This document shows, piece after piece, positions 9,698-19,644 of a stretch of DNA of 48,029 nt. A model generated the notes under the pieces. It was not told the origin of the DNA. It saw only the letters and a program-made list of their open reading frames with translations, and ran no database searches. This DNA is from Rhodobacterales bacterium (GTDB lineage Bacteria > Pseudomonadota > Alphaproteobacteria > Rhodobacterales > Rhodobacteraceae). The position numbers and the translations under genes were made by a program. Every line of letters starts with the position of its first letter. The stretch's first letter is position 1. The stretch lies in assembly GCA_002748285.1 (NCBI GenBank), contig PDSA01000005.1:1-48029 (forward strand), written 5' to 3'.

Positions 9698-10963
9698 ATG
9701 CAACTATTCAGAGTTTTGTCGGCTGCCGTTTTGTTGGCCTCGCTCGGTGTCGCGGCCGTTGAGGCCAGATCGCTGCGCAGCACCACCCAGCCTGCCGAAT
9801 ACCCTCCCAGCAGCTATAAGGGCAAGCAATATGTCGATAGCTCGGGCTGCATTTTTATCCGCACGGGGTCCGGGCCGGGTGTTGACTGGGTGCCCCGGGT
9901 ATCGCGTGATCGCAAACATCTCTGCGGTCACAGGCCCACCTTTGCCAGGGCGGCCCCGGCCGAGCCCGCTCCGGTCAAACACGCCGCTGCAAAGCCGCGG
10001 GTGATCACGCCCGAACCTGTTGTGACAGCAAAACCCAAACCGGTGAAAAAGGCGGTACGCAAGGTGGCAGCCAAACCGGTCAGGCAACCGATGATCCCGC
10101 AGGTGGTGCAGAAACCCGCTGCCACCAAGCCTGTCCCTGCCAAACCCCGCGTGAAATATGTCGCGGCCAAGCCTGTGCCGGTAGCGCCGCATGTCAAATA
10201 CGTTGCTCCGCAAAAAACGGCCAAGGCTCAGCCCCGTACGCCATCCAAAACCTATCGCGCCGTGTGCAAAGGCACATGGGCCAGCGCGAACCCCTATATC
10301 GGCCATGAACGCCATGGCCTGCCCGTGCGTTGCGGGCCTCAGGCCCAAGCCCCCGCCGGTGAGTATGTCTATGCCCCCAAGCGGGTCGCGGCACCGATGA
10401 CCACGACTGCTGCGCCGCAATACATCGCGCCTGCGCAACCGCGCCGTCAGGCTGGCCCTCAACCGAAAACCTATCAGTCGGTTTGTCACGGCACATGGGC
10501 CAGCGCGAACCCTTATATCGGCCATGAACGCCATGGTCTGCCAGTGCGCTGTGGGCCTCAGGCCCAAGCCTCCGCCGGCGCGTACATCACCCCCCCTGCC
10601 GGTGCCAAGGCTGCTTATTACACCCGCGCCGAGGCCCGCAGAATGACCAGCAGCCGGCCCAGCCGTGCGGTAGCAATGGCGGCGCAGCCTGTGCGTGCAG
10701 TCGAGCAGGCTGCTCTGGTTTTGCCGCTGCACACTGTCCGCAAAATTCCAAAAGGCTATCGCCGCGCCTGGAAGGATAACCGGCTGAACCCGCATCGGGC
10801 ACATGGCACGGTTGAGGGCAAAGCCTCGATGGAGATGGTCTGGACCAACACCGTGCCGCGCCGTCTGGTGGTCAGCAGCACATGGCAGGACACCCGTCGG
10901 CGCATTGTGCTGCGCAGAATGGCCTCGGGGCGCATGCCCAAGCTGGTGGGTATTGGCCGGTAA
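9698..10963 (+). CDS. secreted Pro/Lys-rich protein with two copies of a conserved motif domain
   Basis: A 421-residue protein with a signal peptide (MQLFRVLSAAVLLASLGVAA, cleavage near residue 22). After it comes a conserved block with DSSGCIFIRTG and VPRVSRDRKHLCG, typical of cell-envelope proteins annotated as SPOR-domain-like in this group. A long Lys/Pro/Ala linker with imperfect repeats (PVPAKPRVKYVAAK type) follows, then two near-identical 35-residue units around GTWASANPYIGHERHGLPVR, and a basic C-terminal region ending MVWTNTVPRRLVV. The ATG at 9698 follows GGGGGGTGAT. Function unknown; envelope or peptidoglycan binding is an inference. Confidence 0.75.
   Translation: MQLFRVLSAAVLLASLGVAAVEARSLRSTTQPAEYPPSSYKGKQYVDSSGCIFIRTGSGPGVDWVPRVSRDRKHLCGHRPTFARAAPAEPAPVKHAAAKPRVITPEPVVTAKPKPVKKAVRKVAAKPVRQPMIPQVVQKPAATKPVPAKPRVKYVAAKPVPVAPHVKYVAPQKTAKAQPRTPSKTYRAVCKGTWASANPYIGHERHGLPVRCGPQAQAPAGEYVYAPKRVAAPMTTTAAPQYIAPAQPRRQAGPQPKTYQSVCHGTWASANPYIGHERHGLPVRCGPQAQASAGAYITPPAGAKAAYYTRAEARRMTSSRPSRAVAMAAQPVRAVEQAALVLPLHTVRKIPKGYRRAWKDNRLNPHRAHGTVEGKASMEMVWTNTVPRRLVVSSTWQDTRRRIVLRRMASGRMPKLVGIGR
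10271..10569 (+). repeat. two 80-bp direct repeats inside the secreted protein gene
   Basis: 10271-10350 and 10490-10569 are almost identical in DNA (a few third-position differences) and encode the same GTWASANPYIGHERHGLPVR unit. The near identity suggests a recent duplication or gene conversion inside the gene. Confidence 0.85.
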
Positions 10964-10970
10964 AGCGGCT

Positions 10971-11987
10971 CTAGTTTTCGCAAATTCGCTGTAGGTTGAG
11001 CCAATCGCCATCGCTGATCACAATCGGCGGGGTTTGGCTGGCGTAAGGGTCGGCTTCGATCAGCTCGAAGGTGGTTTCTCCGCTGGGGTCTTGGGCATAA
11101 GCATAGGGCGAGCTGCGCAATTTCGCCTGCTCAAAGCCCTGCAACAGCTCTTGGGTGTCCAGATGCACCGGCGGGGTTGTCAGCAGCTGTTCGGCGTATT
11201 GGGCGAGCGCCTGATCCGAGATGTCCCCAGTGGTGAGCAGGGTGAAGGTTTGCACTTTGCCAGCGGACAGCAGCAGCGCCTCCATCGGGTCGCGTTTGGT
11301 TTTGCGCAGCTGTTCGGTCAGGATATAGGCGGCGGCAACATCGGCCTCGTCGAAATCCTCAATCAGATGGCTGTTCAGCAAGGTATAGCCGCCGGGCAGA
11401 TGTGCCGATTTTGCGACCCCGTCCCGCAGCACCAGCAGCCGGGGCGCACTATCCCCCGCCACCCGCTGCCCCAGCCGCGCCAGCGCCTGAACGCCGTGTG
11501 GTTCGGCGCAATGCGGGCCTGAGAGCCGATAGATCTGTTGCAGCAACCTGTCGCCGATCTCCAACCGCTTGACCTGAGGCAGCACGGAAAGGGTATGGCG
11601 CAGCAACGCATCCGGCAGCCAAAACACCGAAAGCGCGGCCACCCCTGCGACCAGCCCCAGGCCCAGCAGCCAGCGCAGGCTGCCCTTGCGTGGGCGTTTG
11701 CGGCGGATTTTATCCAACACTTTCTCAAGCGCTGAAATCATCAGCTCGTCCTCGATCTCAAGGCTTTCGCTGGCCTCGCCATCCGGGACATAGCAGGCGG
11801 GAGAATCGCTTGGGTTTAACCGTTTGATCGCGGCCAAGGCCCAATGGGTCAGCGCCGTGCCATTGGCATCGGCAATCACCACCGTGTCATTGCCAAAGGA
11901 CACGATCACCTCGCGCCGCTGGGCGTCGGGGGCTTCGCGCCAAAGGCCGATGGCTTCCAGCCGCTCATATTCCGCCAGTGCTGTCAT
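10971..11987 (-). CDS. membrane-anchored M48-like protein lacking the zinc motif (hypothetical)
   Basis: A 338-residue protein. Residues 1-100 are cytoplasmic and acidic/basic, ending in the Arg/Lys-rich RRKRPRKG. A transmembrane segment spans about 105-125, and the rest should be periplasmic. Residues 195-230 (AHLPGGYTLLNSHLIEDFDE then VAAAYILTEQLRK) align by eye with the LPGG...DELAAVLAHEIGH region of M48 peptidases, but the HExxH zinc motif is absent. So it may be a non-catalytic relative. The family is conserved in roseobacters as far as I know, with no known role. The start is not supported by a strong ribosome-binding site. Confidence 0.65.
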   Translation of the reverse strand: MTALAEYERLEAIGLWREAPDAQRREVIVSFGNDTVVIADANGTALTHWALAAIKRLNPSDSPACYVPDGEASESLEIEDELMISALEKVLDKIRRKRPRKGSLRWLLGLGLVAGVAALSVFWLPDALLRHTLSVLPQVKRLEIGDRLLQQIYRLSGPHCAEPHGVQALARLGQRVAGDSAPRLLVLRDGVAKSAHLPGGYTLLNSHLIEDFDEADVAAAYILTEQLRKTKRDPMEALLLSAGKVQTFTLLTTGDISDQALAQYAEQLLTTPPVHLDTQELLQGFEQAKLRSSPYAYAQDPSGETTFELIEADPYASQTPPIVISDGDWLNLQRICEN

Positions 11988-12060
11988 GTCTGGTGCCGGG
12001 CCTGCTCTGATTGCCTCGTTTATCCGGCCCCATTATAGCGCAAAAGCGCCGTTCTGCCAA

Positions 12061-13161
12061 TCAGCCGATTTTGCCGCCCGCATCGCCGATCTGACCGCGA
12101 TGCAGCAGCAGATGATCCAGCAGCACACAGGCCATCATCGCTTCGCCAACCGGCACGGCCCGCACGCCCACGCAGGGGTCATGGCGGCCTTTGGTGATGA
12201 CTTCGGTTTCCTGCCCGTCAATGGTGATGGATTTGCGTGGGGTCAGAATAGAAGAGGTCGGCTTGACCGCAAACCGCACCACCACATCCTGCCCGGTCGA
12301 AATACCGCCCAGAATGCCGCCAGCATGGTTGCTGTGATAGACCGGGCCGTCCTGCCCCATCGAGATTTCATCGGCATTCTCGGTGCCCATAAGGCTGGCT
12401 GCGGCCATGCCTTCGCCGATTTCCACCCCTTTGACGGCGTTGATCGACATCATCGCTGCGGCCAGATCCACATCCAGCTTGGCGTAGATCGGAGCCCCCA
12501 GCCCGGCGGGCACCCCGCGGGCGACCACCTCGATCACCGCCCCGACCGAGTTCTTGCCTTTACGAATGGTGGCCAGATAGTCTTCCCATTCTTTGGCCGC
12601 CATCGCATCAGGCACCCAGAAATCATTGCGTTCGATCTGATCCCATTCAAAGCGGGCCGGGTCGATTTGACGATCCCCCATCTGCACCATGAAACCGGTG
12701 ATGCTGAGCTGCGGCAACAGCTGTTTCAGCGCCGCCCGCGCCACACCCCCGGCGGCAACCCTTGCGGCGGTTTCCCGCGCCGAAGATCGCCCGCCGCCGC
12801 GATAATCGCGCAAGCCGTATTTCTGGTGATAGGTGATGTCGGCATGGCCGGGGCGGAATGTGCGGGCGATGTCGCCGTAATCTTTGCTGCGCTGGTCGGT
12901 GTTTTCAATCATCAGCTGGATCGGAGTGCCGGTGGTTTTGCCCTCAAACACGCCCGAGAGAATTTTCACCTGATCGGGCTCCTGACGCTGAGTCATATTC
13001 TTGTTCTGCCCCGGGCGGCGCTTGTCCAGCCAGATTTGCAGCATGTCCGCCCCCAGCGGCACCCCCGGCGGGCAACCATCCACGGTGGCCCCCAAGGCAG
13101 GCCCGTGGCTTTCGCCCCAGGTGGTGACGCGGAAAATGTGACCAAAGCTGTTCATAGACAT
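12061..13161 (-). CDS. aroC: chorismate synthase
   Basis: A 366-residue FMN-dependent enzyme forming chorismate from 5-enolpyruvylshikimate 3-phosphate, the last shikimate-pathway step. Signatures seen: [18 protein letters not shown] at the N-terminus, [19 protein letters not shown] in the middle, and [15 protein letters not shown]. The ATG at 13161 is chosen because AAGGAG lies seven bases upstream; a longer in-frame extension to 13212 has no support. Single gene, followed by the M48-like gene 73 bases downstream. Confidence 0.96.
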   Translation of the reverse strand: MSMNSFGHIFRVTTWGESHGPALGATVDGCPPGVPLGADMLQIWLDKRRPGQNKNMTQRQEPDQVKILSGVFEGKTTGTPIQLMIENTDQRSKDYGDIARTFRPGHADITYHQKYGLRDYRGGGRSSARETAARVAAGGVARAALKQLLPQLSITGFMVQMGDRQIDPARFEWDQIERNDFWVPDAMAAKEWEDYLATIRKGKNSVGAVIEVVARGVPAGLGAPIYAKLDVDLAAAMMSINAVKGVEIGEGMAAASLMGTENADEISMGQDGPVYHSNHAGGILGGISTGQDVVVRFAVKPTSSILTPRKSITIDGQETEVITKGRHDPCVGVRAVPVGEAMMACVLLDHLLLHRGQIGDAGGKIG

Positions 13162-13280
13162 ATGCGGACTCCTTATGCCTATGGGTCTAGCGGGCAGGGT
13201 CGGGGGGCTCAAGCAATTTTAGGGGACACATGGATTTGTGCCGCGCTCTTTCGTAAAGATGCCCCCCTTCCCCAAACAAA

Positions 13281-13320
13281 AAACCCCACCGCACCCGGGT
13301 GGGGTTTTTATTGTTTTTAT
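13281..13320 (-). terminator. rho-independent terminator after petABC
   Basis: The arms ACCCCACC (13283-13290) and GGTGGGGT (13298-13305) form a perfect GC-rich stem with a seven-base loop. T-runs on both sides mean it can terminate either strand. It lies 27 bases after the end of the cytochrome c1 gene. Confidence 0.8.
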
Positions 13321-13331
13321 CCAGACTCTGT

Positions 13332-14144
13332 TTAGCTGGACGCCTCTTTGGCGCGCTTTTTGATCGGAGCCCAGAGCCGTTTGTTGGTGGCATAGAGCAG
13401 AACCGTCATCATCGCCAATAAGATCATCGCCACAAAACCGGTATGCTTGCGATCCATCATCTTGGGCTCGGCCGCCCACATCAGGAAGGCCGCAATGTCT
13501 TCGGCTTCGTGGTGCAGCTCGTTGCTGTGGCCGTCTTCGAATTCGACATCCTCACCCGAAAGGGGCGGAGGCATCGCGATCCAGCCACCGGGAAACGCGG
13601 TGTTTTCGTAGAACAACGTCCCGGCTTCTTCTTTTTCTTCGCCGGTATAGCCAGTCAGGATTCCCACAATGTGTTCCGGCCCGCCAATCCCTTTCAGCAG
13701 CTGGTTGATGCCCGTGCCATATGGCCCGTGGAACCCAGCCCGGTTTTTCGCAATCAGCGACAGATCGGGGGCTTTGGGGTCAGCGCCAACCGGGAAGTGG
13801 TCGGCCGGTTTGGCCTCGCGGGTATCGCCCGGTTCGGCCTCTTCACTGTCATCGGCAACTTCAAACTGCTTGGCATATTCGCGGACATATTCAGCCGGCA
13901 GATGGGGCCCTCCCTCATCCGTCAGGGTGCGAATTGGCACATAGACCATGCCATGACAGCTGGAACAAACCTCAGTATAGATTTGCAAACCGCGGCGCAG
14001 CTGGGCCTCGTCAAAGGTGCCAAATGGCCCCTCAAACGAGAAATCTACATCGTGGATATGTGGGGCATCCCCCGAAGCAACCGCTGCATTCGTGGCAAAG
14101 CTCAGGGCAAAAAGGGCAGAAACTGCAATCTTTTTGATACTCAT
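13332..14144 (-). CDS. petC: cytochrome c1 of the bc1 complex
   Basis: A 270-residue precursor with a cleavable signal peptide (about residues 1-23, ending AAVASG). The haem c site is CSSCH at residues 60-64, and the sixth-ligand Met is expected in the MPPPLSG segment. An acidic insertion ([20 protein letters not shown]), as in other Rhodobacter-type c1 proteins, is present. One C-terminal membrane anchor ([17 protein letters not shown]) follows. The ATG at 14144 has GAGGGAAAG upstream; the longer ORF to 14267 overlaps petB and is not used. It passes electrons from the Rieske protein to soluble or membrane cytochrome c. Third gene of petABC. Confidence 0.95.
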   Translation of the reverse strand: MSIKKIAVSALFALSFATNAAVASGDAPHIHDVDFSFEGPFGTFDEAQLRRGLQIYTEVCSSCHGMVYVPIRTLTDEGGPHLPAEYVREYAKQFEVADDSEEAEPGDTREAKPADHFPVGADPKAPDLSLIAKNRAGFHGPYGTGINQLLKGIGGPEHIVGILTGYTGEEKEEAGTLFYENTAFPGGWIAMPPPLSGEDVEFEDGHSNELHHEAEDIAAFLMWAAEPKMMDRKHTGFVAMILLAMMTVLLYATNKRLWAPIKKRAKEASS

Positions 14145-14157
14145 TTTCTTTCCCTCG

Positions 14158-15507
14158 CTACTTGATCGAAACGCGAAGTGCGTCGCGATTATTGGCTTTT
14201 TTGCTAGGACCATAGTGATCGTTAAAGTCCTGTTCGATGGTCTCGGGTGTTGGCTTGGGTTTTTCAATCAGCCCAAGGACAGGCAGAATCACCAGGAAGT
14301 AAGCAAACCAGTAGGCTGACCCGATCAAGGAAATCCAGTCATAGGGGAATTCAGCCGGGCGGGCGCCCACCCACATCAGCACCATGAAATCGAGCGCCAA
14401 CAGCCAATAGAATACCTTGAACAGCGGGCGGAACCGGCCCGAGCGTACCGGAGACGTATCCAGCCACGGTACCACCGCCATTGCGATGATCGAGCCGAAC
14501 ATCGCCAGCACGCCGAAGAATTTCGCGTCGACAATGCCGAAGGACAGGAAGTTTACCAGCTGCACTGCCCACACATCAGCGGTAAAGGCCCGCAAAATGG
14601 CGTAGAACGGTAGGAAATACCATTCCGGCACAATATGGGCTGGGGTCGAAAGCGGGTTGGCTTCGATATAGTTATCCGGGTGGCCCAGATAGTTGGGCAT
14701 AAAGCCGACAACCGCAAAGAACACCAACAGCACCACGGCCAGCGCGAACAAATCCTTGATCACGAAATAGGGCCAGAAGGGCAGGCTGTCTTTTTCGGCT
14801 TCTTCTTTTGAAGTGCGGCGGATTTCAACCCCGGTTGGGTTGCCATTGCCGGTGGTGTGGAACGCCCAGATATGCAGCGCGACCAGAGCAGCCAGAACGA
14901 ATGGCAGCAGGTAATGCAACGAGAAGAACCGGTTTAGCGTGGCGTTATCCACCGCAGGCCCGCCCAACAGCCAGGCCTGAATGTCTCCGCCGATATAAGG
15001 GATCGCGCCGAACAGGCCGGTGATCACGGTGGCACCCCAGAACGACATCTGCCCCCAAGGCAGCACATAGCCCATGAACGCTGTGGCCATCATCGCCAGA
15101 TAGATCAGCATCCCCAGCACCCATGTGATTTCACGCGGGGACTTGTAAGAGCCATAGTAAAGGCCGCGGAAAATATGCAGATACACCGCGATAAAGAACA
15201 GCGAAGCACCATTGGCGTGCAGATAGCGGAACATATGGCCGCCATTCACATCGCGCATGATATGCTCAACACTGGCAAAGGCCATATCGACATGCGGCGT
15301 GTAATGCATCACCAAGATGATCCCGGTGACGATTTGCAGCACCAGGCAGAAGGCAAGGATAATGCCCCAGATCCACATCCAGTTCAGGTTTTTCGGAGTG
15401 GGGATCATAATTGTGTCATAAACTAGGCCTACGATTGGCAGTCTGACATGTAGCCATTTCTCGATACCGGTCTTCGGCTCGTAATGGTCGTGAGGAATTC
15501 CAGACAT
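14158..15507 (-). CDS. petB: cytochrome b of the bc1 complex
   Basis: A 449-residue integral membrane subunit with eight predicted helices that binds haems bL and bH and forms the Qo and Qi quinone sites. The Qo-site PEWY motif is present ([13 protein letters not shown]), as is the helix B and D haem environment ([30 protein letters not shown]). The gene lies between the Rieske and c1 genes with gaps of about a dozen bases, so the three are one operon. Length is normal for alphaproteobacteria. Confidence 0.97.
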   Translation of the reverse strand: MSGIPHDHYEPKTGIEKWLHVRLPIVGLVYDTIMIPTPKNLNWMWIWGIILAFCLVLQIVTGIILVMHYTPHVDMAFASVEHIMRDVNGGHMFRYLHANGASLFFIAVYLHIFRGLYYGSYKSPREITWVLGMLIYLAMMATAFMGYVLPWGQMSFWGATVITGLFGAIPYIGGDIQAWLLGGPAVDNATLNRFFSLHYLLPFVLAALVALHIWAFHTTGNGNPTGVEIRRTSKEEAEKDSLPFWPYFVIKDLFALAVVLLVFFAVVGFMPNYLGHPDNYIEANPLSTPAHIVPEWYFLPFYAILRAFTADVWAVQLVNFLSFGIVDAKFFGVLAMFGSIIAMAVVPWLDTSPVRSGRFRPLFKVFYWLLALDFMVLMWVGARPAEFPYDWISLIGSAYWFAYFLVILPVLGLIEKPKPTPETIEQDFNDHYGPSKKANNRDALRVSIK

Positions 15508-15518
15508 TATCTTGCTCC

Positions 15519-16079
15519 TTAGCCTAGCTTGATAGTGGATTCGTCAAAAAAAGCAGCCTGGGGAACCGGCAGGTTCTCAGGGGCAGGGCCTTTGCGGATG
15601 CGCCCGGCGCTGTCATAGTGGGACCCATGGCAAGGGCAGAACCAGCCATCGAATTCACCAGCACCATCGCCCAGAGGCACACAACCCAGATGGGTGCAAA
15701 CCCCCATCATCACCAGCCATTCGCCAGCCTCATCCATGGTGCGGTTGACATCGGCGGCATCGGTGCCGGGCTTGTTGAAATTGCGGCTGTCATTATCCGG
15801 CAGATCGGCCAGATCGGTTTCACGGGCCAGACGGATGTCTTCTTCGGTTCTGCGGCGGATAAACACCGGCTTGCCGCGCCATTTAACGGTAACCTGAGTG
15901 CCCGGCTCAATGCTGGAAATATCCACCATGATCGAAGCAAGTGCGCGCACATCGGCGCTGGCGTTCATTTGATTTACAAGTGGCCATACAGCGGCGCCGA
16001 TCGTAATAGCGCCTGTTCCTGCGGTGGCGTAATACAGGAAATCCCTGCGGCTACCTTGGTGGTCTTCTGCGTGGGACAC
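15519..16079 (-). CDS. petA: Rieske iron-sulfur subunit of the bc1 complex
   Basis: A 186-residue protein with a Tat-type N-terminus ([17 protein letters not shown]) that stays as the membrane anchor. The [2Fe-2S] ligands lie in CTHLGC (Cys128, His130, Cys133) and CPCHGSH (Cys148, Cys150, His151). It moves electrons from quinol at the Qo site to cytochrome c1. First gene of petABC; the 200 bases upstream (16080-16280) should hold the operon promoter, but I could not settle on one. Confidence 0.97.
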   Translation of the reverse strand: MSHAEDHQGSRRDFLYYATAGTGAITIGAAVWPLVNQMNASADVRALASIMVDISSIEPGTQVTVKWRGKPVFIRRRTEEDIRLARETDLADLPDNDSRNFNKPGTDAADVNRTMDEAGEWLVMMGVCTHLGCVPLGDGAGEFDGWFCPCHGSHYDSAGRIRKGPAPENLPVPQAAFFDESTIKLG

Positions 16080-16280
16080 GGCAAACCCCTCCTATCTTTG
16101 GTCCAATTCCTTGTCACGCCCCCAGCATGGGGCGCAACAACTGTTACGTTCCTTTCACGGCTATTAGCTTTCAAATGGCTTGACGTCCAGCAAACAAATA
16201 AGATCAGGACATTTAAGCGCAGATAAATTGCTGTTTTTCTCAAGGCGCTTGATTTATGTCAATCTACGCCCTCCCTGAAT

Positions 16281-16898
16281 TCACGCGCCCGGGAAAATTG
16301 TCACCGGATCGCCGGCTTTCCAAACCGGGTATTTGGCCATGATTCCAGCAAACCGTTCAGAGGTGATGAAATCCTCCAGCCACCGGGCCAGATTCGGCCA
16401 AGGCTGCGCATCAAACCATGCCCTATCGACAAAGGCAAACTGGCGCACAAAAGTCAGGATCGCCATATCCGCCAGCGTGGCTGAGCCGCCAAACAAAAAC
16501 CGCTGCCCGTCCAGCATGTCCTCCAGCCCGCGCAAGAACGCCGAGGCCTGGGCGCGGTGATCCAAATCGTTGTGGTATTTGTAGCGGTCCAGAGACCTCT
16601 TGAACCCGGTATCCGACTGCCGGATCAGATCATCGCCGGCGGCGGGCATGTTCAACCAGCCCTCGGGGTCATTCTGCGCCAACGCCCAACGCATGATGTC
16701 AAGGCTTTCGTCAATCACCTGATCTCCCAAATCCAGCACCGGAACCGTCCCTTTGGGCGAAGCGGCGATCAATTCGGGTGCTTTGTCGCGCAACAGGATT
16801 TCACGCAGATGCACCGAAATCCCGGCACTGGCCAGCGCCAGCCGGGCGCGCATCGCATAGGGACAACGGCGAAAGGAATAGAGAATGGGGGGCTGCAA
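16281..16898 (-). CDS. glutathione S-transferase family protein
   Basis: A GST-fold protein of about 205 residues. The thioredoxin-like N-terminal domain begins ILYSFRRCPYAMRARLAL, with a CPYA active-site-like motif and the cis-proline region KGTVPVLDLG, followed by the helical C-terminal domain. The long ATG frame reaches 17192 but its first 98 residues look non-coding. I place the start at a TTG at 16898, with CGAGG eight bases upstream, which gives the usual family length. The gene is divergent from gltX. Substrate unknown. Confidence 0.75.
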   Translation of the reverse strand: MQPPILYSFRRCPYAMRARLALASAGISVHLREILLRDKAPELIAASPKGTVPVLDLGDQVIDESLDIMRWALAQNDPEGWLNMPAAGDDLIRQSDTGFKRSLDRYKYHNDLDHRAQASAFLRGLEDMLDGQRFLFGGSATLADMAILTFVRQFAFVDRAWFDAQPWPNLARWLEDFITSERFAGIMAKYPVWKAGDPVTIFPGA

Positions 16899-17181
16899 TG
16901 GATGGCCTCGGGTTTTAAGGATATTGCCGCCGAATCTAGCGCAAAGGCAGGCGTTCTGCCAGATAAAATCCAGACCCAAGGCACGGGCCTGGGCATGTTG
17001 CCGCTGGGCACATTTTGCATTGCGGCCACCGCCATTGGGGTGTTGTGCGCCCGGGCTTTGGCACGGTTTAAGCAGCGACGCAAAGTTCGGCCGAAACACA
17101 TGGCAGGAGGGTGCAGATTGCGCTTGTATGCTGGACAATAGGCTTGCAGTGTGAAACACCACCGCCAACAGGAGATGAGCC
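16899..17181. other. intergenic region between the GST and gltX genes
   Basis: This 283-base divergent spacer should hold the promoters of both neighbours. A frame is open on the minus strand through it but shows no protein-like composition. I see no RNA gene or clear repeat. Confidence 0.4.
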
Positions 17182-18504
17182 ATGACCACCACACGTTTTG
17201 CCCCTTCGCCGACCGGTTACATCCATGTCGGCAATCTGCGCACCGCGCTGATGAACTATCTGATCGCCCGCAAGGCTGGCGGCACCTTCATTCTGCGTCT
17301 GGATGACACCGACCCCGAGCGCTCAACCGAGGAATATGCCGATGCCATCCAGCAGGATCTGAGCTGGCTCGGCCTGCACTGGGATCGGCTGGAAAAGCAA
17401 TCCTCGCGGTTAGAGCGCTATAACGCCGCCGCCGATCAGCTGCGGGCCAGCGGGCGGCTGTATGAATGTTTTGAAACCCCGACCGAGCTGGACCTGAAAC
17501 GGAAAAAACTGCTGAATATGGGCCGGCCCCCGGTTTATGACCGCTCGGCGCTGGAACTGTCTGAGGCCGAAAAGCAGGCGCTGCGCGAGGAACGCGGCCC
17601 CGGCCATTGGCGTTTCAAGCTTGATCAGGAGCGGATCGAATTTCAGGATGGGATTCTGGGGGATATGTCGATTGATGCGGCCTCGATCTCGGACCCGGTG
17701 CTGATCCGTGGCGATGGGCAGTTTCTCTATACGCTGGCTTCGGTCTGTGATGACATCGACTTTGGCATCACCGATGTGGTGCGTGGGGCCGATCACGTTA
17801 CCAACACCGCCACCCAGATCCAGATCATTCAGGCGCTGGGCGGTGGGGTGCCGCGTTTTGCGCATCACTCGCTGCTGACCGGACCACAGGGCGAGACCCT
17901 GTCCAAGCGGCTGGGCACTCTGGCCCTGCGCGATCTGCGGGCCGAGGGCGTGCAGCCGATGGCGCTGCTGTCGCTGATGGCGCGGCTGGGCAGTTCCGAT
18001 CCGGTCGAGCTGCGTCGGCAGATGCCCGAGCTGGTTGAGGGCTTTGACCTGTCGCATTTCGGCGCGGCCCCGACCAAATTTGACCGCGCGGATCTGTTCC
18101 CGCTAACCGCGCATTACAATCAGGGGCTGGAGTTTGCCGCCGTGGCTGATCAGATCGCCGCGCTTGGGGTGCCGGCTGAACTGGCCGAGCCCTTCTGGCT
18201 GGCCACCCGCGACAATATCACCGTGCTGGCCGATCTTGAGCCATGGTGGACACTGTGCCGCGATGGGGCCGAACCGGTAGTGGATGAGGCGGATCAGGAA
18301 TTTGTGCAGCAGGCTCTGGCCTTGCTGCCCGAAGGGCCGTTGAGCAGCGACAGCTGGGGGCAGTGGACCAAGCAGGTCAAGGAACAGACCGGGCGCAAGG
18401 GCCGCGGGCTGTTCATGCCGCTGCGCAAAGCGCTGACCGGGATGGATCACGGCCCGGATATGTCGCATCTGCTGCCTTTGCTGCAAAAGCTGCCCCGGGG
18501 CTAG
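17182..18504 (+). CDS. gltX: glutamyl-tRNA synthetase
   Basis: A 440-residue class I synthetase that charges tRNA with glutamate. The HIGH-type motif is HVGN in RFAPSPTGYIHVGNLRTAL (residues 6-24), and the KMSKS-type motif is LSKRL at about 240-244. It is at the short end of the family and of the type found as one of two GltX copies in many alphaproteobacteria. The ATG at 17182 follows GGAGATGAGCC. It runs six bases ahead of the TenA-like gene. Confidence 0.94.
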   Translation: MTTTRFAPSPTGYIHVGNLRTALMNYLIARKAGGTFILRLDDTDPERSTEEYADAIQQDLSWLGLHWDRLEKQSSRLERYNAAADQLRASGRLYECFETPTELDLKRKKLLNMGRPPVYDRSALELSEAEKQALREERGPGHWRFKLDQERIEFQDGILGDMSIDAASISDPVLIRGDGQFLYTLASVCDDIDFGITDVVRGADHVTNTATQIQIIQALGGGVPRFAHHSLLTGPQGETLSKRLGTLALRDLRAEGVQPMALLSLMARLGSSDPVELRRQMPELVEGFDLSHFGAAPTKFDRADLFPLTAHYNQGLEFAAVADQIAALGVPAELAEPFWLATRDNITVLADLEPWWTLCRDGAEPVVDEADQEFVQQALALLPEGPLSSDSWGQWTKQVKEQTGRKGRGLFMPLRKALTGMDHGPDMSHLLPLLQKLPRG

Positions 18505-18510
18505 GGTGAT

Positions 18511-19161
18511 ATGGACAGCGCAACCGAATTTCTGAGACAGCAAAACGCCGATCTCTGGCAACAGATCGTGGCGCATGATTTTTGCCGCCAGCTGGCAGAT
18601 GGGACATTGCCGGCGGATAAGATGCGCGGCTATTTGATTCAGGATTACAAATTCGTCGGCGCCTTTGTGCGCCTGCTGGCCAGCGCTATTGCCCATGCTC
18701 CGACATTGGCAGACAGCGTGCCCGCAGCGCAGTTTTTGGCGCTGATTACCGGCGAAGAGAACACCTATTTCCTGCGCTCCTTTGCCGCGCTCAATGTCAG
18801 CGAACAGGATCAACACGCCCCGGCCAAACCGGCCACCACCGGGTTTTTGCAGCTGATGGAAGATGCGATTGCCTCGGGACGGTATGAGCAAATGCTGGCG
18901 GTGATTTGTGTGGCCGAGTGGTCTTATCTGTCATGGGCCACGCCATATCACCCGCCGCAATCGGATCTGCCGTTCTGGCTGGCCGAATGGATCACCCTGC
19001 ACGCCGGCGAAGGGTTCGAGGCTGTGGTGGGCTATTTCCGCCAGCAGTTGGATCAGTGCTGGGGTGGTCTGGACGAAGCCGCCCGTCAGAGTGTGGCTGA
19101 AACCTTTGCCCGCGCGGTGCGGTTGGAAAAGCAGTTTTTCGATGAATCCTTGCAAGGCTGA
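18511..19161 (+). CDS. TenA/THI-4 family protein (thiaminase II-like)
   Basis: A 216-residue all-helical TenA-family protein. Candidate active-site residues match the family pattern: Asp45 and Tyr46 in YLIQDYKFVGAF, Cys133 and Glu136 in VICVAEWSYLSW. TenA enzymes hydrolyse thiamine or salvage aminopyrimidine breakdown products. The gene starts six bases after gltX and is likely co-transcribed. No thiamine genes or TPP riboswitch are nearby, so the substrate is uncertain. Confidence 0.75.
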   Translation: MDSATEFLRQQNADLWQQIVAHDFCRQLADGTLPADKMRGYLIQDYKFVGAFVRLLASAIAHAPTLADSVPAAQFLALITGEENTYFLRSFAALNVSEQDQHAPAKPATTGFLQLMEDAIASGRYEQMLAVICVAEWSYLSWATPYHPPQSDLPFWLAEWITLHAGEGFEAVVGYFRQQLDQCWGGLDEAARQSVAETFARAVRLEKQFFDESLQG

Positions 19162-19212
19162 AAAGGCACGGGGCATGCGCCCTTGGTGCCTTGTGATTTG
19201 CGCCCACCCCTC

Positions 19213-19644
19213 TCAGCCCCGCTGCCCTTCACCGGCCAGCAGCTTTTGCAAACCGGCGCTGGAGACATGCGGCGTGTATGGGAAATAAGTGATCCCCACC
19301 CCGACCCCGGCCAATCTGGCCTCGAGCGCGACCCAGTCAGGATGCCCCTGCCAATCGCTGCCGACAAACATCTGATCAAAGCGCAAGCGCTGCCAGGCGG
19401 CAAATTTATCCATATCGGCCTGGGTCTCGACCTGATCCACACAGCGCAGCGCCGCAATGATCGCGCGGCGTTCCTGAAACGGCACAAAAGGCGCCCGACC
19501 TTTGCGCTCTGTGGCCAGTTCGTCAGTGGTCACGCCGACAATCAGATGATCACAGGCCGCCCGGGCCCGTTGCAGCAGGTTCAGATGCCCGACATGGAAC
19601 AGATCATAAACCCCGGTGGTGTAGCCAATGATTTTCTCAGTCAT
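19213..19644 (-). CDS. cytidylyltransferase-family nucleotidyltransferase (glycerol-3-phosphate cytidylyltransferase-like)
   Basis: A 143-residue protein with the HxGH nucleotidyltransferase motif in TTGVYDLFHVGHLNLLQRA. The C-terminal ISTT-type motif of classical TagD enzymes is replaced by a VSSAGLQKLL segment. The family activates polyol or sugar phosphates with CTP or ATP. The ATG at 19644 overlaps the KpsT-like gene stop by eight bases, so translation is coupled and the enzyme probably serves surface polysaccharide assembly. The exact substrate cannot be read from the sequence. Confidence 0.7.
   Translation of the reverse strand: MTEKIIGYTTGVYDLFHVGHLNLLQRARAACDHLIVGVTTDELATERKGRAPFVPFQERRAIIAALRCVDQVETQADMDKFAAWQRLRFDQMFVGSDWQGHPDWVALEARLAGVGVGITYFPYTPHVSSAGLQKLLAGEGQRG

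Noticed and set aside
9704..11011. 435-codon minus-strand frame opposite the secreted repeat protein
   Set aside because: The plus-strand frame has a signal peptide and conserved motifs; this one is its mirror.
11824..13335. 503-codon plus-strand frame
   Set aside because: Antisense of aroC and the end of the M48-like gene.
16899..17192. N-terminal extension of the GST frame up to an ATG at 17192
   Set aside because: The extra 98 residues have no GST similarity and the extended start would overlap the gltX start; a TTG at 16898 with a ribosome-binding site gives the normal length.
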